Assembly: GCA_002412775.1 (NCBI GenBank)
Contig: DHVT01000028.1
Span: 1 to 64,000, forward strand
DNA: 64,000 nucleotides
Direction: 5' to 3'
Source: Firmicutes bacterium UBA5201
GTDB taxonomy: Bacteria; Bacillota; Clostridia; Peptostreptococcales; Acidaminobacteraceae
The notes beneath the pieces are model-generated. The model was not told where the DNA came from and ran no database searches. It saw only the letters and a program-made list of their open reading frames with translations. The position numbers and the translations under genes are program-made. Of this stretch, positions 19,645-26,271 are shown one piece after another (position 1 is the stretch's first letter; each line of letters begins with the position of its first letter).

Positions 19645-19673
19645 ATAATACATTTTATAGTTAACGCAATCAA
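19645..19673 (-). promoter_or_regulatory. Promoter of the parA-led ICE operon
   Basis: On the minus strand TTGATT (-35, 19668-19673) and TATTAT (-10, 19645-19650) are 17 nt apart, a near-consensus sigma-A promoter 40 nt upstream of parA. It overlaps the edge of the tandem repeat array at 19676-19750, so a protein binding the repeats would block or modulate it. Confidence 0.72.
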
Positions 19674-19675
19674 TA

Positions 19676-19750
19676 CTTCACTTATTTTACTTATTTTACT
19701 TTTCTAAGCTTTTCTTTTCTACTTTTCTAAAGCTTTTCTAAACATCTAAG
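19676..19750. repeat. Tandem AT-rich repeats upstream of parA (candidate parS/iteron-like site)
   Basis: In the parA-HTH divergent region the minus strand shows TAGAAAAG-type units repeated about four times (TTTAGAAAAGCTT, TAGAAAAG, AGAAAAG, CTTAGAAAAG), then AAAATAAGT twice. AGCTT junctions make two of them partly palindromic. Such repeats beside parAB often serve as partition sites or as operators for the par operon. No match to canonical parS of Bacillus is present. Confidence 0.55.
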
Positions 19751-19766
19751 CCATTCTGCAAAATCA

Positions 19767-19795
19767 TTGCAGATATTCACTAATAGGTGTATTAT
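19767..19795 (+). promoter_or_regulatory. Promoter of the HTH-PLD gene pair
   Basis: TTGCAG (19767-19772) and TATTAT (19790-19795) are spaced by 17 nt and lie 23 nt before the ATG of the HTH gene. The pattern is a good sigma-A promoter directed rightward, back to back with the parA promoter. Confidence 0.7.
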
Positions 19796-19818
19796 CTAAC
19801 TTAGGTAGGTGATAATTA

Positions 19819-20034
19819 ATGAAATTAACGATGGGTGAAAAAATCCGGATTTTACTAAAAAGAAAGAATGTAACGATAGTAGAACTTAGCAAGAGACTTA
19901 AAACCACAAATCAGAACATGGCAAATAAATTCAAAAGAGATAACTTCTCTGTGAATGAATTAGAAGCGATTGCAAAGGCTTTGGATTGTGAGTTTGAGGG
20001 GTTTTTTGTAGATAAGAATGGGGAAAAGATTTAG
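19819..20034 (+). CDS. Cro/CI-type helix-turn-helix regulator
   Basis: A 71-aa protein, essentially a single XRE-family HTH: VTIVELSKRLKTTNQNMANKFKRDNFSVNELEAIAKAL (about 18-55), then a short acidic tail. It is the only element gene, with its neighbour, on the plus strand. It faces the parA operon across a shared promoter region, which is the usual layout of a regulator that represses the transfer/maintenance operon or itself. It could also control the following PLD gene, 32 nt downstream. A ribosome site TAGGTGATAATT precedes the ATG. Confidence 0.88.
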   Translation: MKLTMGEKIRILLKRKNVTIVELSKRLKTTNQNMANKFKRDNFSVNELEAIAKALDCEFEGFFVDKNGEKI

Positions 20035-20066
20035 ACTTGAAGTAAAAACAAGGAGATGGTAATTAT

Positions 20067-20810
20067 ATGAATGAAATCAACTTTTATAAAAAGTTAATGG
20101 AAAGTATTGAATATGGAAAATATGAAGAAAAATCTAAGGTAATTAAAATATTAAAAAACAGTTATATTACATTTAATAAGACAAGAGATTTTACAAAAAA
20201 AAGTTGGCAGTCGTGGGAGTATGTAGAATTAAGAATTCCTATTCCATACTTAGATGAAGTAGAAAATTATCGAAAATACTTAGAATCTCTAGTTTATGAT
20301 ATCTATGAAGAATGTGAGGAATATGATATTGGTGGCTTGATTTTTAAAAGAGGCAAAAGTGTCGAAGAACTCGATGAAATCATATTAAAAGAAGTACATT
20401 TTGAAGACATTCAAAATCAAATTATTAATGAACTTAGAGACGCTAAATACACTATTTGGATTACTGTCGCATGGTTCACCGATAGTATTCTATTCAAAGA
20501 ATTACTAAATAAGCGAAAACAAGGTCTTAACATACAAATCATCGTAAATGATGATAACATAAATAGAAATCATGGCTGTGATTATGAAAAATATTTTGAG
20601 ACATATAGAATTCCTGAAAGTGGATACTTCAAGAATATTATGCATAACAAATTTTGTGTTATTGACTTGAAAACTGTTATTCACGGATCATATAATTGGT
20701 CTAAAAAAGCTCAATATAATCAAGAAACTATAACCATTGATAATGACCGAAAATTAGCCGAACAATTTGCCGATGAATTTTTTAAAATTAAACTTGGACA
20801 ATTTACATAA
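20067..20810 (+). CDS. Phospholipase D-like nuclease domain protein
   Basis: A 247-aa protein. Residues 1-125 are a charged helical region of unknown role. The C-terminal half is a PLD-like domain with IWITVAWFTD (about 131-140) and a single HKD motif HNKFCVID followed by HGSYNWSKKAQYNQE (about 192-220). Single-HKD proteins of this kind act as dimers and include Nuc-type nucleases. PLD nucleases are common in defence and toxin modules of mobile elements, so this may be a defence or abortive-infection cargo gene. That role is inferred. It sits at the extreme end of the element beside guaA and has its own terminator. Confidence 0.8.
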   Translation: MNEINFYKKLMESIEYGKYEEKSKVIKILKNSYITFNKTRDFTKKSWQSWEYVELRIPIPYLDEVENYRKYLESLVYDIYEECEEYDIGGLIFKRGKSVEELDEIILKEVHFEDIQNQIINELRDAKYTIWITVAWFTDSILFKELLNKRKQGLNIQIIVNDDNINRNHGCDYEKYFETYRIPESGYFKNIMHNKFCVIDLKTVIHGSYNWSKKAQYNQETITIDNDRKLAEQFADEFFKIKLGQFT

Positions 20811-20820
20811 TTCTAATATA

Positions 20821-20854
20821 AAACCCGAGCACATATCGCGCTCGGGTTTTTATC
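20821..20854 (+). terminator. Rho-independent terminator after the PLD gene
   Basis: AAACCCGAGC and GCTCGGGTTT form a 10-bp stem around a 9-nt loop, followed by TTATC. It lies 10 nt after the PLD gene stop and would end the plus-strand pair. Confidence 0.9.
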
Positions 20855-20972
20855 ACTTCTTATTTATTTTGGTATCCACTTTTAAGCTATTCTCAATGCA
20901 AACTCCCCCTTGCCTATATCTATTTATATCAAAAACAAATCATTATTTGCTAGTTAATATCATTATAATATC

Positions 20973-21010
20973 AAAAAAGGGAACCTGAAATTAATCAAGG
21001 TTCCCGTCTT
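20973..21010 (-). terminator. Terminator on the minus strand downstream of guaA
   Basis: GGGAACCT and AGGTTCCC arms with TTTTTTGA after the minus-strand stem. It is 120 nt past the guaA stop and would end guaBA transcription. The remaining sequence from 20855 to 21132 holds no gene that I can support. Confidence 0.75.
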
Positions 21011-21104
21011 TTCTACTTATTTTTACGTTTCATATCACTATTATCTCTGAAAAAATGAGTCAAAATGGAGTCAAAATCACTTTCAACACCTCTCAAACCC
21101 TGTA

Positions 21105-21150
21105 AAAACAAGGGTTGTAGCGTTTCCAATCGTTACTCCCACTCAATCGT
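21105..21150. other. Candidate ICE attachment site at the guaA 3' end
   Basis: The element ends next to the guaA stop codon (TTGAGTGGGAGTAA on the minus strand). The 3' end of guaA is a well-known integration site for ICEs and genomic islands that use tyrosine recombinases, and insertion there keeps the last codons intact, as here. The matching repeat at the other end lies outside the window, so the core cannot be defined. No integrase gene is found at this end. Confidence 0.45.
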
Positions 21151-22665
21151 AGATGGTGGCTTGCTCGTCACATCATAAAGAATGCGATTCACTCCTGGCA
21201 CTTCATTCACGATTCTGGAGGAGATCTTATCCAGTACTTCATAAGGGATTCTCGCCCAATCGCTGGTCATGCCATCAATGGAGGTGACCGCTCTTATGCC
21301 AATCGCATGAGAGTATGTTCTTTCGTCGCCCATGACGCCAACGGATTTGATGTTCGGTAAGACGGTGAAGTATTGCCATACATCGCGGTCGAGACCGGCT
21401 TTTGAGATTTCTTCCCTAAGAATTGCATCCGATTCACGAACGAGGTGTAGCGAGTCTTCTGTGATTTCGCCGATGATTCTGATCGCAAGTCCAGGACCAG
21501 GGAAAGGTTGTCTCCAGACGATATGTCCAGGTACGCCGATTTCCTCGCCTACTTTTCTAACTTCATCTTTGAAAAGATCTCTGAGTGGCTCAATAAGTGA
21601 AAATTGCATATCTTCAGGAAGGCCGCCGACATTGTGATGGCTTTTGATGACTTCCGCAGTGTCCGTGCCGCTTTCGATGACGTCCGGATAGACGGTGCCT
21701 TGTACCAGATATTCTATACCATCCAGCTTGTTTGCCTCTTCTTCAAAGACACGAATGAATTCTTCACCGATGATCTTACGTTTGGTCTCCGGATCGGAAA
21801 CGCCGCTGAGTCTTCTCATGAATCTTTCTTTTGCATCTACGCGGATGAAGTTCATATGGAACTCATCTGCGAAAACCTTCTCAACTTCATCGCCTTCGTT
21901 CTTTCTCAAGAGACCGTGGTCGACGAAGATACAGGTGAGTTGATTGCCAATTGCCTTATAGACCATGGTTGCCGCAACCGATGAATCGACACCACCTGAA
22001 AGGCCGCAAAGGACGTTCTTATCTCCGACTTGTTCAGCGATCTTAGCGATCATTTGGGTTGCGAAATCGCCCATGTTCCAATCGCCGGTACAACCACAGA
22101 CTTCATATAGGAAGTTGTTGATGAGTTGTCTACCGAAGGGAGTGTGCTCCACTTCTGCGTGAAATTGAACCGCATACAGTCTTTTCTCCACATTTTGCAT
22201 CGCCGCAACAGGACAATTGTCAGTTGTGGATACGATGTCAAATCCTTCCGGCACTTTTGAAACGTAATCAAAATGGCTCATCCAGCATTGAGCGCCGTCT
22301 TCAACACCTCTAAACAGATTGGAATCGCCTTTATGTGATAGTTTGATTTTGCCGTACTCCTGTTGAGTGGCTTTTTCAACTTTGCCACCGAGCATATGTG
22401 CCATCAGCTGCATGCCGTAACAAATGCCGAGCACTGGAATTCCAAGTTCGAAAATTTCCTTATCAAGTGTTGGTGCGCCCTCTAAATAAACCGAGTTCGG
22501 ACCACCTGTAAAAATGACACCGTGTGGCTTCTTTTCCTTGATTTTCTCAAGCGCATGACGCCATGAAACCACTTCACTGTATACGCCCGCTTCTCTGACT
22601 CGTCTTGCTATCAACTGATTGTATTGACCTCCAAAGTCAACAATCATAATCAACTCATTGTTCAT
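21133..22665 (-). CDS. guaA: GMP synthase (glutamine-hydrolysing)
   Basis: A 510-aa GMP synthase that converts XMP to GMP with glutamine and ATP. The class I glutamine amidotransferase part has GGQYNQL, the nucleophile in GICYGMQ (about 82-88) and QFHAEVEHTP. The ATP-pyrophosphatase part has GLSGGVDSSVAATMV (about 223-237), and the dimer domain ends with KPPSTIEWE, the conserved C terminus. It follows guaB by 23 nt and is under the same riboswitch. The ribosome site is GGAGG. The intact C terminus fits an ICE inserted just after it. Confidence 0.98.
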   Translation of the reverse strand: MNNELIMIVDFGGQYNQLIARRVREAGVYSEVVSWRHALEKIKEKKPHGVIFTGGPNSVYLEGAPTLDKEIFELGIPVLGICYGMQLMAHMLGGKVEKATQQEYGKIKLSHKGDSNLFRGVEDGAQCWMSHFDYVSKVPEGFDIVSTTDNCPVAAMQNVEKRLYAVQFHAEVEHTPFGRQLINNFLYEVCGCTGDWNMGDFATQMIAKIAEQVGDKNVLCGLSGGVDSSVAATMVYKAIGNQLTCIFVDHGLLRKNEGDEVEKVFADEFHMNFIRVDAKERFMRRLSGVSDPETKRKIIGEEFIRVFEEEANKLDGIEYLVQGTVYPDVIESGTDTAEVIKSHHNVGGLPEDMQFSLIEPLRDLFKDEVRKVGEEIGVPGHIVWRQPFPGPGLAIRIIGEITEDSLHLVRESDAILREEISKAGLDRDVWQYFTVLPNIKSVGVMGDERTYSHAIGIRAVTSIDGMTSDWARIPYEVLDKISSRIVNEVPGVNRILYDVTSKPPSTIEWE

Positions 22666-22688
22666 TTTATCCTCCGGTTATCTATCGT

Positions 22689-24161
22689 TTAGTTTCTTTC
22701 CCCACTGGAAATGCTATAGTTTGGTGGCTCTTTTGTGATGGAGATATCATGAGGATGAGATTCCCTGAGGCCCGCATTGGTAATGCGCATGAATTTTCCA
22801 TTCTCTTTGAGCGCTTCGATGTTCTCTGTGCCGCAGTAGCCCATACCTGCTCTCAGTCCACCGATCAATTGATAGATGATGTCTTTGAGGTAACCTCTGT
22901 AAGGCACTCTGCCTTCGACACCTTCCGGTACGAATTTTTTCGTTTCATTCTGGAAATAGCGATCTTTGGATCCGGCTTCCATTGCGCCCGTAGAACCCAT
23001 ACCTCTGTACATCTTAAAGCTTCTGCCTTGGTACATGACGATTTCGCCGGGACTTTCTTCAGTACCTGCGAAAAGTGAACCCAGCATGACCACATCGGCG
23101 CCTGCCGCTATGGCTTTTGGTAAATCTCCGGAGAATTTGATGCCTCCATCTGCGATGATGGAAACGCCGTGGGATTTTGCCGCTTGGGCACAATCAAAGA
23201 TTGCTGTGACTTGTGGTACTCCGATACCAGCGACCACCCTAGTGGTGCAGATGGAACCGGGACCGATGCCCACTTTGACGCAGTCCGCTCCGGCTTTGAT
23301 CAAATCTTCAGTCGCTTCTGCGGTTGCCACATTGCCTCCGATGACATCCAAATCGGGATAGGCTTGCTTGATCATACGAACCGAATCCAAAACATTTTGG
23401 CTGTGACCATGTGCGGAGTCCAGTGCGATGATGTCCACACCGGCTTTTACAAGCGCATCCACACGATCCATCATGTCGGATCCGATGCCGACAGCAGCAC
23501 CTGCAAGGAGTCTGCCTCTGAAATCTGTCGCCCTGTTTGGATATTTGATCTGTTTTTCAATATCCTTTATTGTGATCAATCCTTTTAATGTTCCGTTTGC
23601 ATCTATTAAAGGAAGTTTTTCGATTTTATGTTTTCTCAGTATTTTTCCTGCGTCTTCAAGCGTAATGTCCGCCGGTCCGACGACAAGGTTGTCTTTGGTC
23701 ATGACTTCGCTGATTTTCGCATCCATATCCGGTTCGAAACGTATGTCCCTGTTGGTGATGATTCCAACGAGTTTGTTTTTGGCATCCACTACTGGAACGC
23801 CCGATATGCGGTATCTGGACATCAAGTGCTCAGCGTCCTTTACAAGATGTTCGGGGCTGAGTGAAAATGGATCGACGATGACACCGTGCTCACACCTTTT
23901 TACTTTATCCACTTCAAGCGCCTGTTGTTCGATGCTCATGTTTTTGTGGATGATTCCGAGTCCGCCTTCTCTTGCGATGGCAATAGCGAGTTTCGCTTCT
24001 GTGACCGTGTCCATGCTCGCACTGACAAGTGGAATGTTAAGGGTAATTTTCTTTGTCAATCTGGTTTTGAGATCCACTTGATTCGGTAACACTGCAGACT
24101 TTTGTGGTATGAGTAAAACGTCATCATAAGTCAAGCCTTCCTTAATTAACTTGCCTTCCAT
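22689..24161 (-). CDS. guaB: IMP dehydrogenase
   Basis: A 490-aa enzyme making XMP from IMP with NAD, the committed step to GMP. It starts MEGKLIKEGLTYDDVLLIP at 24161, chosen because GGAGG lies nine nt upstream; a longer frame would run into the riboswitch terminator. Two CBS domains interrupt the barrel (about 95-210). The active-site loop GPGSICTTRVVAGIG carries the catalytic cysteine, and the flap with GVEGRVPYRG is near 400. It is first in the guaB-guaA operon. Confidence 0.98.
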   Translation of the reverse strand: MEGKLIKEGLTYDDVLLIPQKSAVLPNQVDLKTRLTKKITLNIPLVSASMDTVTEAKLAIAIAREGGLGIIHKNMSIEQQALEVDKVKRCEHGVIVDPFSLSPEHLVKDAEHLMSRYRISGVPVVDAKNKLVGIITNRDIRFEPDMDAKISEVMTKDNLVVGPADITLEDAGKILRKHKIEKLPLIDANGTLKGLITIKDIEKQIKYPNRATDFRGRLLAGAAVGIGSDMMDRVDALVKAGVDIIALDSAHGHSQNVLDSVRMIKQAYPDLDVIGGNVATAEATEDLIKAGADCVKVGIGPGSICTTRVVAGIGVPQVTAIFDCAQAAKSHGVSIIADGGIKFSGDLPKAIAAGADVVMLGSLFAGTEESPGEIVMYQGRSFKMYRGMGSTGAMEAGSKDRYFQNETKKFVPEGVEGRVPYRGYLKDIIYQLIGGLRAGMGYCGTENIEALKENGKFMRITNAGLRESHPHDISITKEPPNYSISSGERN

Positions 24162-24183
24162 TCTTATCCTCCAATTCGTATAA

Positions 24184-24218
24184 TAAAAAAACAACCACTA
24201 GGTCATCTCCCATGGTTG
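24184..24218 (-). terminator. Riboswitch-controlled terminator before guaB
   Basis: On the minus strand CAACCATGG and CCTAGTGGTTG form a stem followed by a run of seven T residues. It lies about 50 nt after the purine aptamer and 20 nt before the guaB start, so it is the expression platform: with ligand bound, transcription would stop here. Confidence 0.85.
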
Positions 24219-24264
24219 CCTTAAAAATTCCGTCATGAAATAAACATGCGAAACAGATTATAGA

Positions 24265-24337
24265 CAACTCATAGTACGATTTTTGTGGCAATCGCGTAGA
24301 AACTTCCAATCCATATCATTTGGAATTATATGAGTTA
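24265..24337 (-). ncRNA. Purine riboswitch, guanine type, controlling guaBA
   Basis: Minus-strand RNA matches the purine aptamer: P1 arm AACTCATATAAT, loop 2 TGATATGGA, junction GTTTCTACGCGA, loop 3 with CCACAAA, and closing TACTATGAGTTG. The residue before UAUGAG is C (the position called C74), which gives guanine/hypoxanthine rather than adenine specificity. P3 pairs CGATT with AATCG. It precedes guaB, a sensible target: excess guanine would switch off GMP synthesis. Confidence 0.93.
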
Positions 24338-24357
24338 ATACTTTTATATTAATATTC

Positions 24358-24386
24358 AAATTACCACGTTTGACTTCCTTTGTCAA
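24358..24386 (-). promoter_or_regulatory. Promoter of guaBA
   Basis: Minus-strand TTGACA (24381-24386), a 17-nt spacer and TAATTT (24358-24363). Transcription would start about 24350, just before the purine aptamer. Confidence 0.75.
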
Positions 24387-24509
24387 GGAATTGGGGATGC
24401 AAACAACCTATTTAAATTTCTTAATTATATTTAATACTCTGTTTTAATATGGTAAACTAATTTGATAGGGGCACGAATTATAATTTGAATCCGAGAGGTA
24501 AAATACATT

Positions 24510-26267
24510 ATGGAAACTTTTAGATATGTGAAGCCGTTTTTAAAGAAACACTGGAAGTATTACTTCTTTGGCACTTTGCTTTTGATGATCATCGATGGTC
24601 TGCAGCTCGTCACTCCACTCATCATCGGTTCATTCACCGATGCGCTCATGGATGGCAATCTCACTCAGCAGTCCATCCCAAAGTACATGCTCTATGTCAT
24701 GGCAATCGCAATCTTTGTCGCCATCGGCCGCTTCGGCTGGCGAATGACCATCATCGCCACTGCGAAAAAACTGGAATATTGGCTGAGAAACGAAGTCTTC
24801 TCGCATCTCGAGAAAATGAGCCTGAACTATTTCAACCATCATAAGACAGGTGATCTGATGGCCCACTGCACCAACGACATCAGTGCGATCCGAAATGCAT
24901 TCGGTGGGGGCGTGATCATGTTTGTGGACGCGTTCTTCATGGGCATCATGACACTTTTTCTCATGGCCACAAGAATCGACCTGAAACTCACTTTGGTGGC
25001 GTTCATTCCGCTCCCTCTGATTGTTATCTTCATTATAGTACTCGGTAAAAGGGTGCGTTATAGATTCCAAAAAGTGCAGGAAGCATTTTCGGATTTGACC
25101 GACAATGTCCAGGAAGCGTTTTCTGGCATCCGGATCATCAAGTCTTTCGTGCAGGAGAAAGAGTCCCTGCACTACTTCAATGAAAAGAATTCCAGCAACT
25201 TTCATAAAAACATGAAAATGGTCAAACTGTTCGGTTTTGTCCAACCGCTTGTAGGTTTCATCTCCATGACCAGTGTGCTCATCGCCATGATTTACGGCGG
25301 ACACCTCGTCATCGATGAAGTGATCAGCATCGGAGAGTTCGTAGCGTTTCTGTCTTATGTGGGTATGCTCGCCTGGCCGATGATGGCGCTTGGTTTCGTC
25401 TACAACAATCTCCAGCGTGGTCAAGTCTCACTGAAACGGATCAACACCATCCTCGAGACACCACCAGAGATCTTTAACTTTGAGGTCATCGACACTTTAA
25501 GTGAAGCCTATGAGGTCGAGCCATCCATTACTGTTGACAATTTGAGCTTTACTTATCCGAACACTCACGTTCCCGCACTTGAGAACGTTTCTTTTGAAAT
25601 CAAGACCGGCGAGACTTTAGCAGTAGTTGGTAAAACAGGAAGCGGTAAAACAACTCTTGTGAACCTGTTGCTCAGGCTGTATCAAGTGGATGATGGCATG
25701 ATCAAAATCGGAGGCATCGACATCAACCGGCTCTCCATCAAAAAAATCAGAGACATGGTCGGATACGTCCCTCAAGACAACTTCCTGTTCTCAAGGAATA
25801 TCGCCTACAATCTGAAGTTCGGAAACGAAAATCTGACTGAGGAAGAAATGATTGAGGCCACCAAATCCGCGCAGGTCTACGAAGAGATCATGAGCTTTCC
25901 AAAAGGGTTCAAAACCAAGCTCGGCGAGCGTGGCGTGAACATGTCGGGCGGGCAAAAACAGCGTGTATCCATAGCACGTGCGCTGGCAAAAAAACCTGAG
26001 ATCATCATCCTCGATGATTCACTCTCAGCAGTGGACACCAAAACTGAGGAAAGCATACTGACACATCTTAAGATGGAGCTTAAAAACACAACTTCCATTG
26101 TGATTGCCCATAGAATCTCCACCATCAAACACGCTGATCAAATTATTGTGATTGAGGGCGGAAGAGTTGTGGAAAAAGGCACGCACGAATCACTTTTAAG
26201 TCTTAACGGACACTATACCGACATGTACCAAAAACAACTTTTAGAAGAAAAAATATCAAAGGAGTAG
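24510..26267 (+). CDS. Heterodimeric ABC exporter subunit (BmrC/YheI-like)
   Basis: A 585-aa half-transporter: six membrane segments (about 15-300) then an ATPase with Walker A GKTGSGKTT, signature MSGGQKQR and Walker B IIILDDSLSAVD. The residue after Walker B aspartate is D, not the catalytic E, so its site is the degenerate one of an asymmetric exporter. The length equals that of Bacillus BmrC (585), and the partner follows by 4 nt. The complex probably exports drugs or other amphipathic compounds across the membrane. Leader upstream (24387-24509) shows no clear attenuator ORF. Confidence 0.92.
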   Translation: METFRYVKPFLKKHWKYYFFGTLLLMIIDGLQLVTPLIIGSFTDALMDGNLTQQSIPKYMLYVMAIAIFVAIGRFGWRMTIIATAKKLEYWLRNEVFSHLEKMSLNYFNHHKTGDLMAHCTNDISAIRNAFGGGVIMFVDAFFMGIMTLFLMATRIDLKLTLVAFIPLPLIVIFIIVLGKRVRYRFQKVQEAFSDLTDNVQEAFSGIRIIKSFVQEKESLHYFNEKNSSNFHKNMKMVKLFGFVQPLVGFISMTSVLIAMIYGGHLVIDEVISIGEFVAFLSYVGMLAWPMMALGFVYNNLQRGQVSLKRINTILETPPEIFNFEVIDTLSEAYEVEPSITVDNLSFTYPNTHVPALENVSFEIKTGETLAVVGKTGSGKTTLVNLLLRLYQVDDGMIKIGGIDINRLSIKKIRDMVGYVPQDNFLFSRNIAYNLKFGNENLTEEEMIEATKSAQVYEEIMSFPKGFKTKLGERGVNMSGGQKQRVSIARALAKKPEIIILDDSLSAVDTKTEESILTHLKMELKNTTSIVIAHRISTIKHADQIIVIEGGRVVEKGTHESLLSLNGHYTDMYQKQLLEEKISKE

Positions 26268-26271
26268 GCGC

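Larger units (their letters stand above)
1..21132 (-). mobile_element. Integrative and conjugative element, terminal part
   Basis: A continuous block of conjugation, mobilisation and maintenance genes is seen: VirD4 coupling protein, MOBP relaxase, MobC, Toprim primase, RadC-like protein, SNF2/methylase, ParB and ParA, almost all on the minus strand and visibly AT-richer than the genes after guaA. This set is typical of Tn1549-like and related clostridial ICEs (family knowledge). The right edge is inferred to be the 3' end of guaA, because housekeeping genes start there and guaA 3' ends are known insertion sites. The left end, most type IV secretion genes and the integrase are outside the window, so the element is partial here and no att repeat can be confirmed. 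Confidence 0.88.

Noticed and set aside
21043..21110. Plus-strand fragment reading SEKMSQNGVKITFNTSQTL and stop, as an integrase C-terminal remnant
   Set aside because: Short, without upstream homologous sequence or conserved recombinase residues; cannot be supported.
24630..25424. A 264-aa antisense frame opposite the first exporter gene
   Set aside because: It mirrors the coding of a clear ABC transporter, is rich in His/Asp typical of antisense frames and has no ribosome site.
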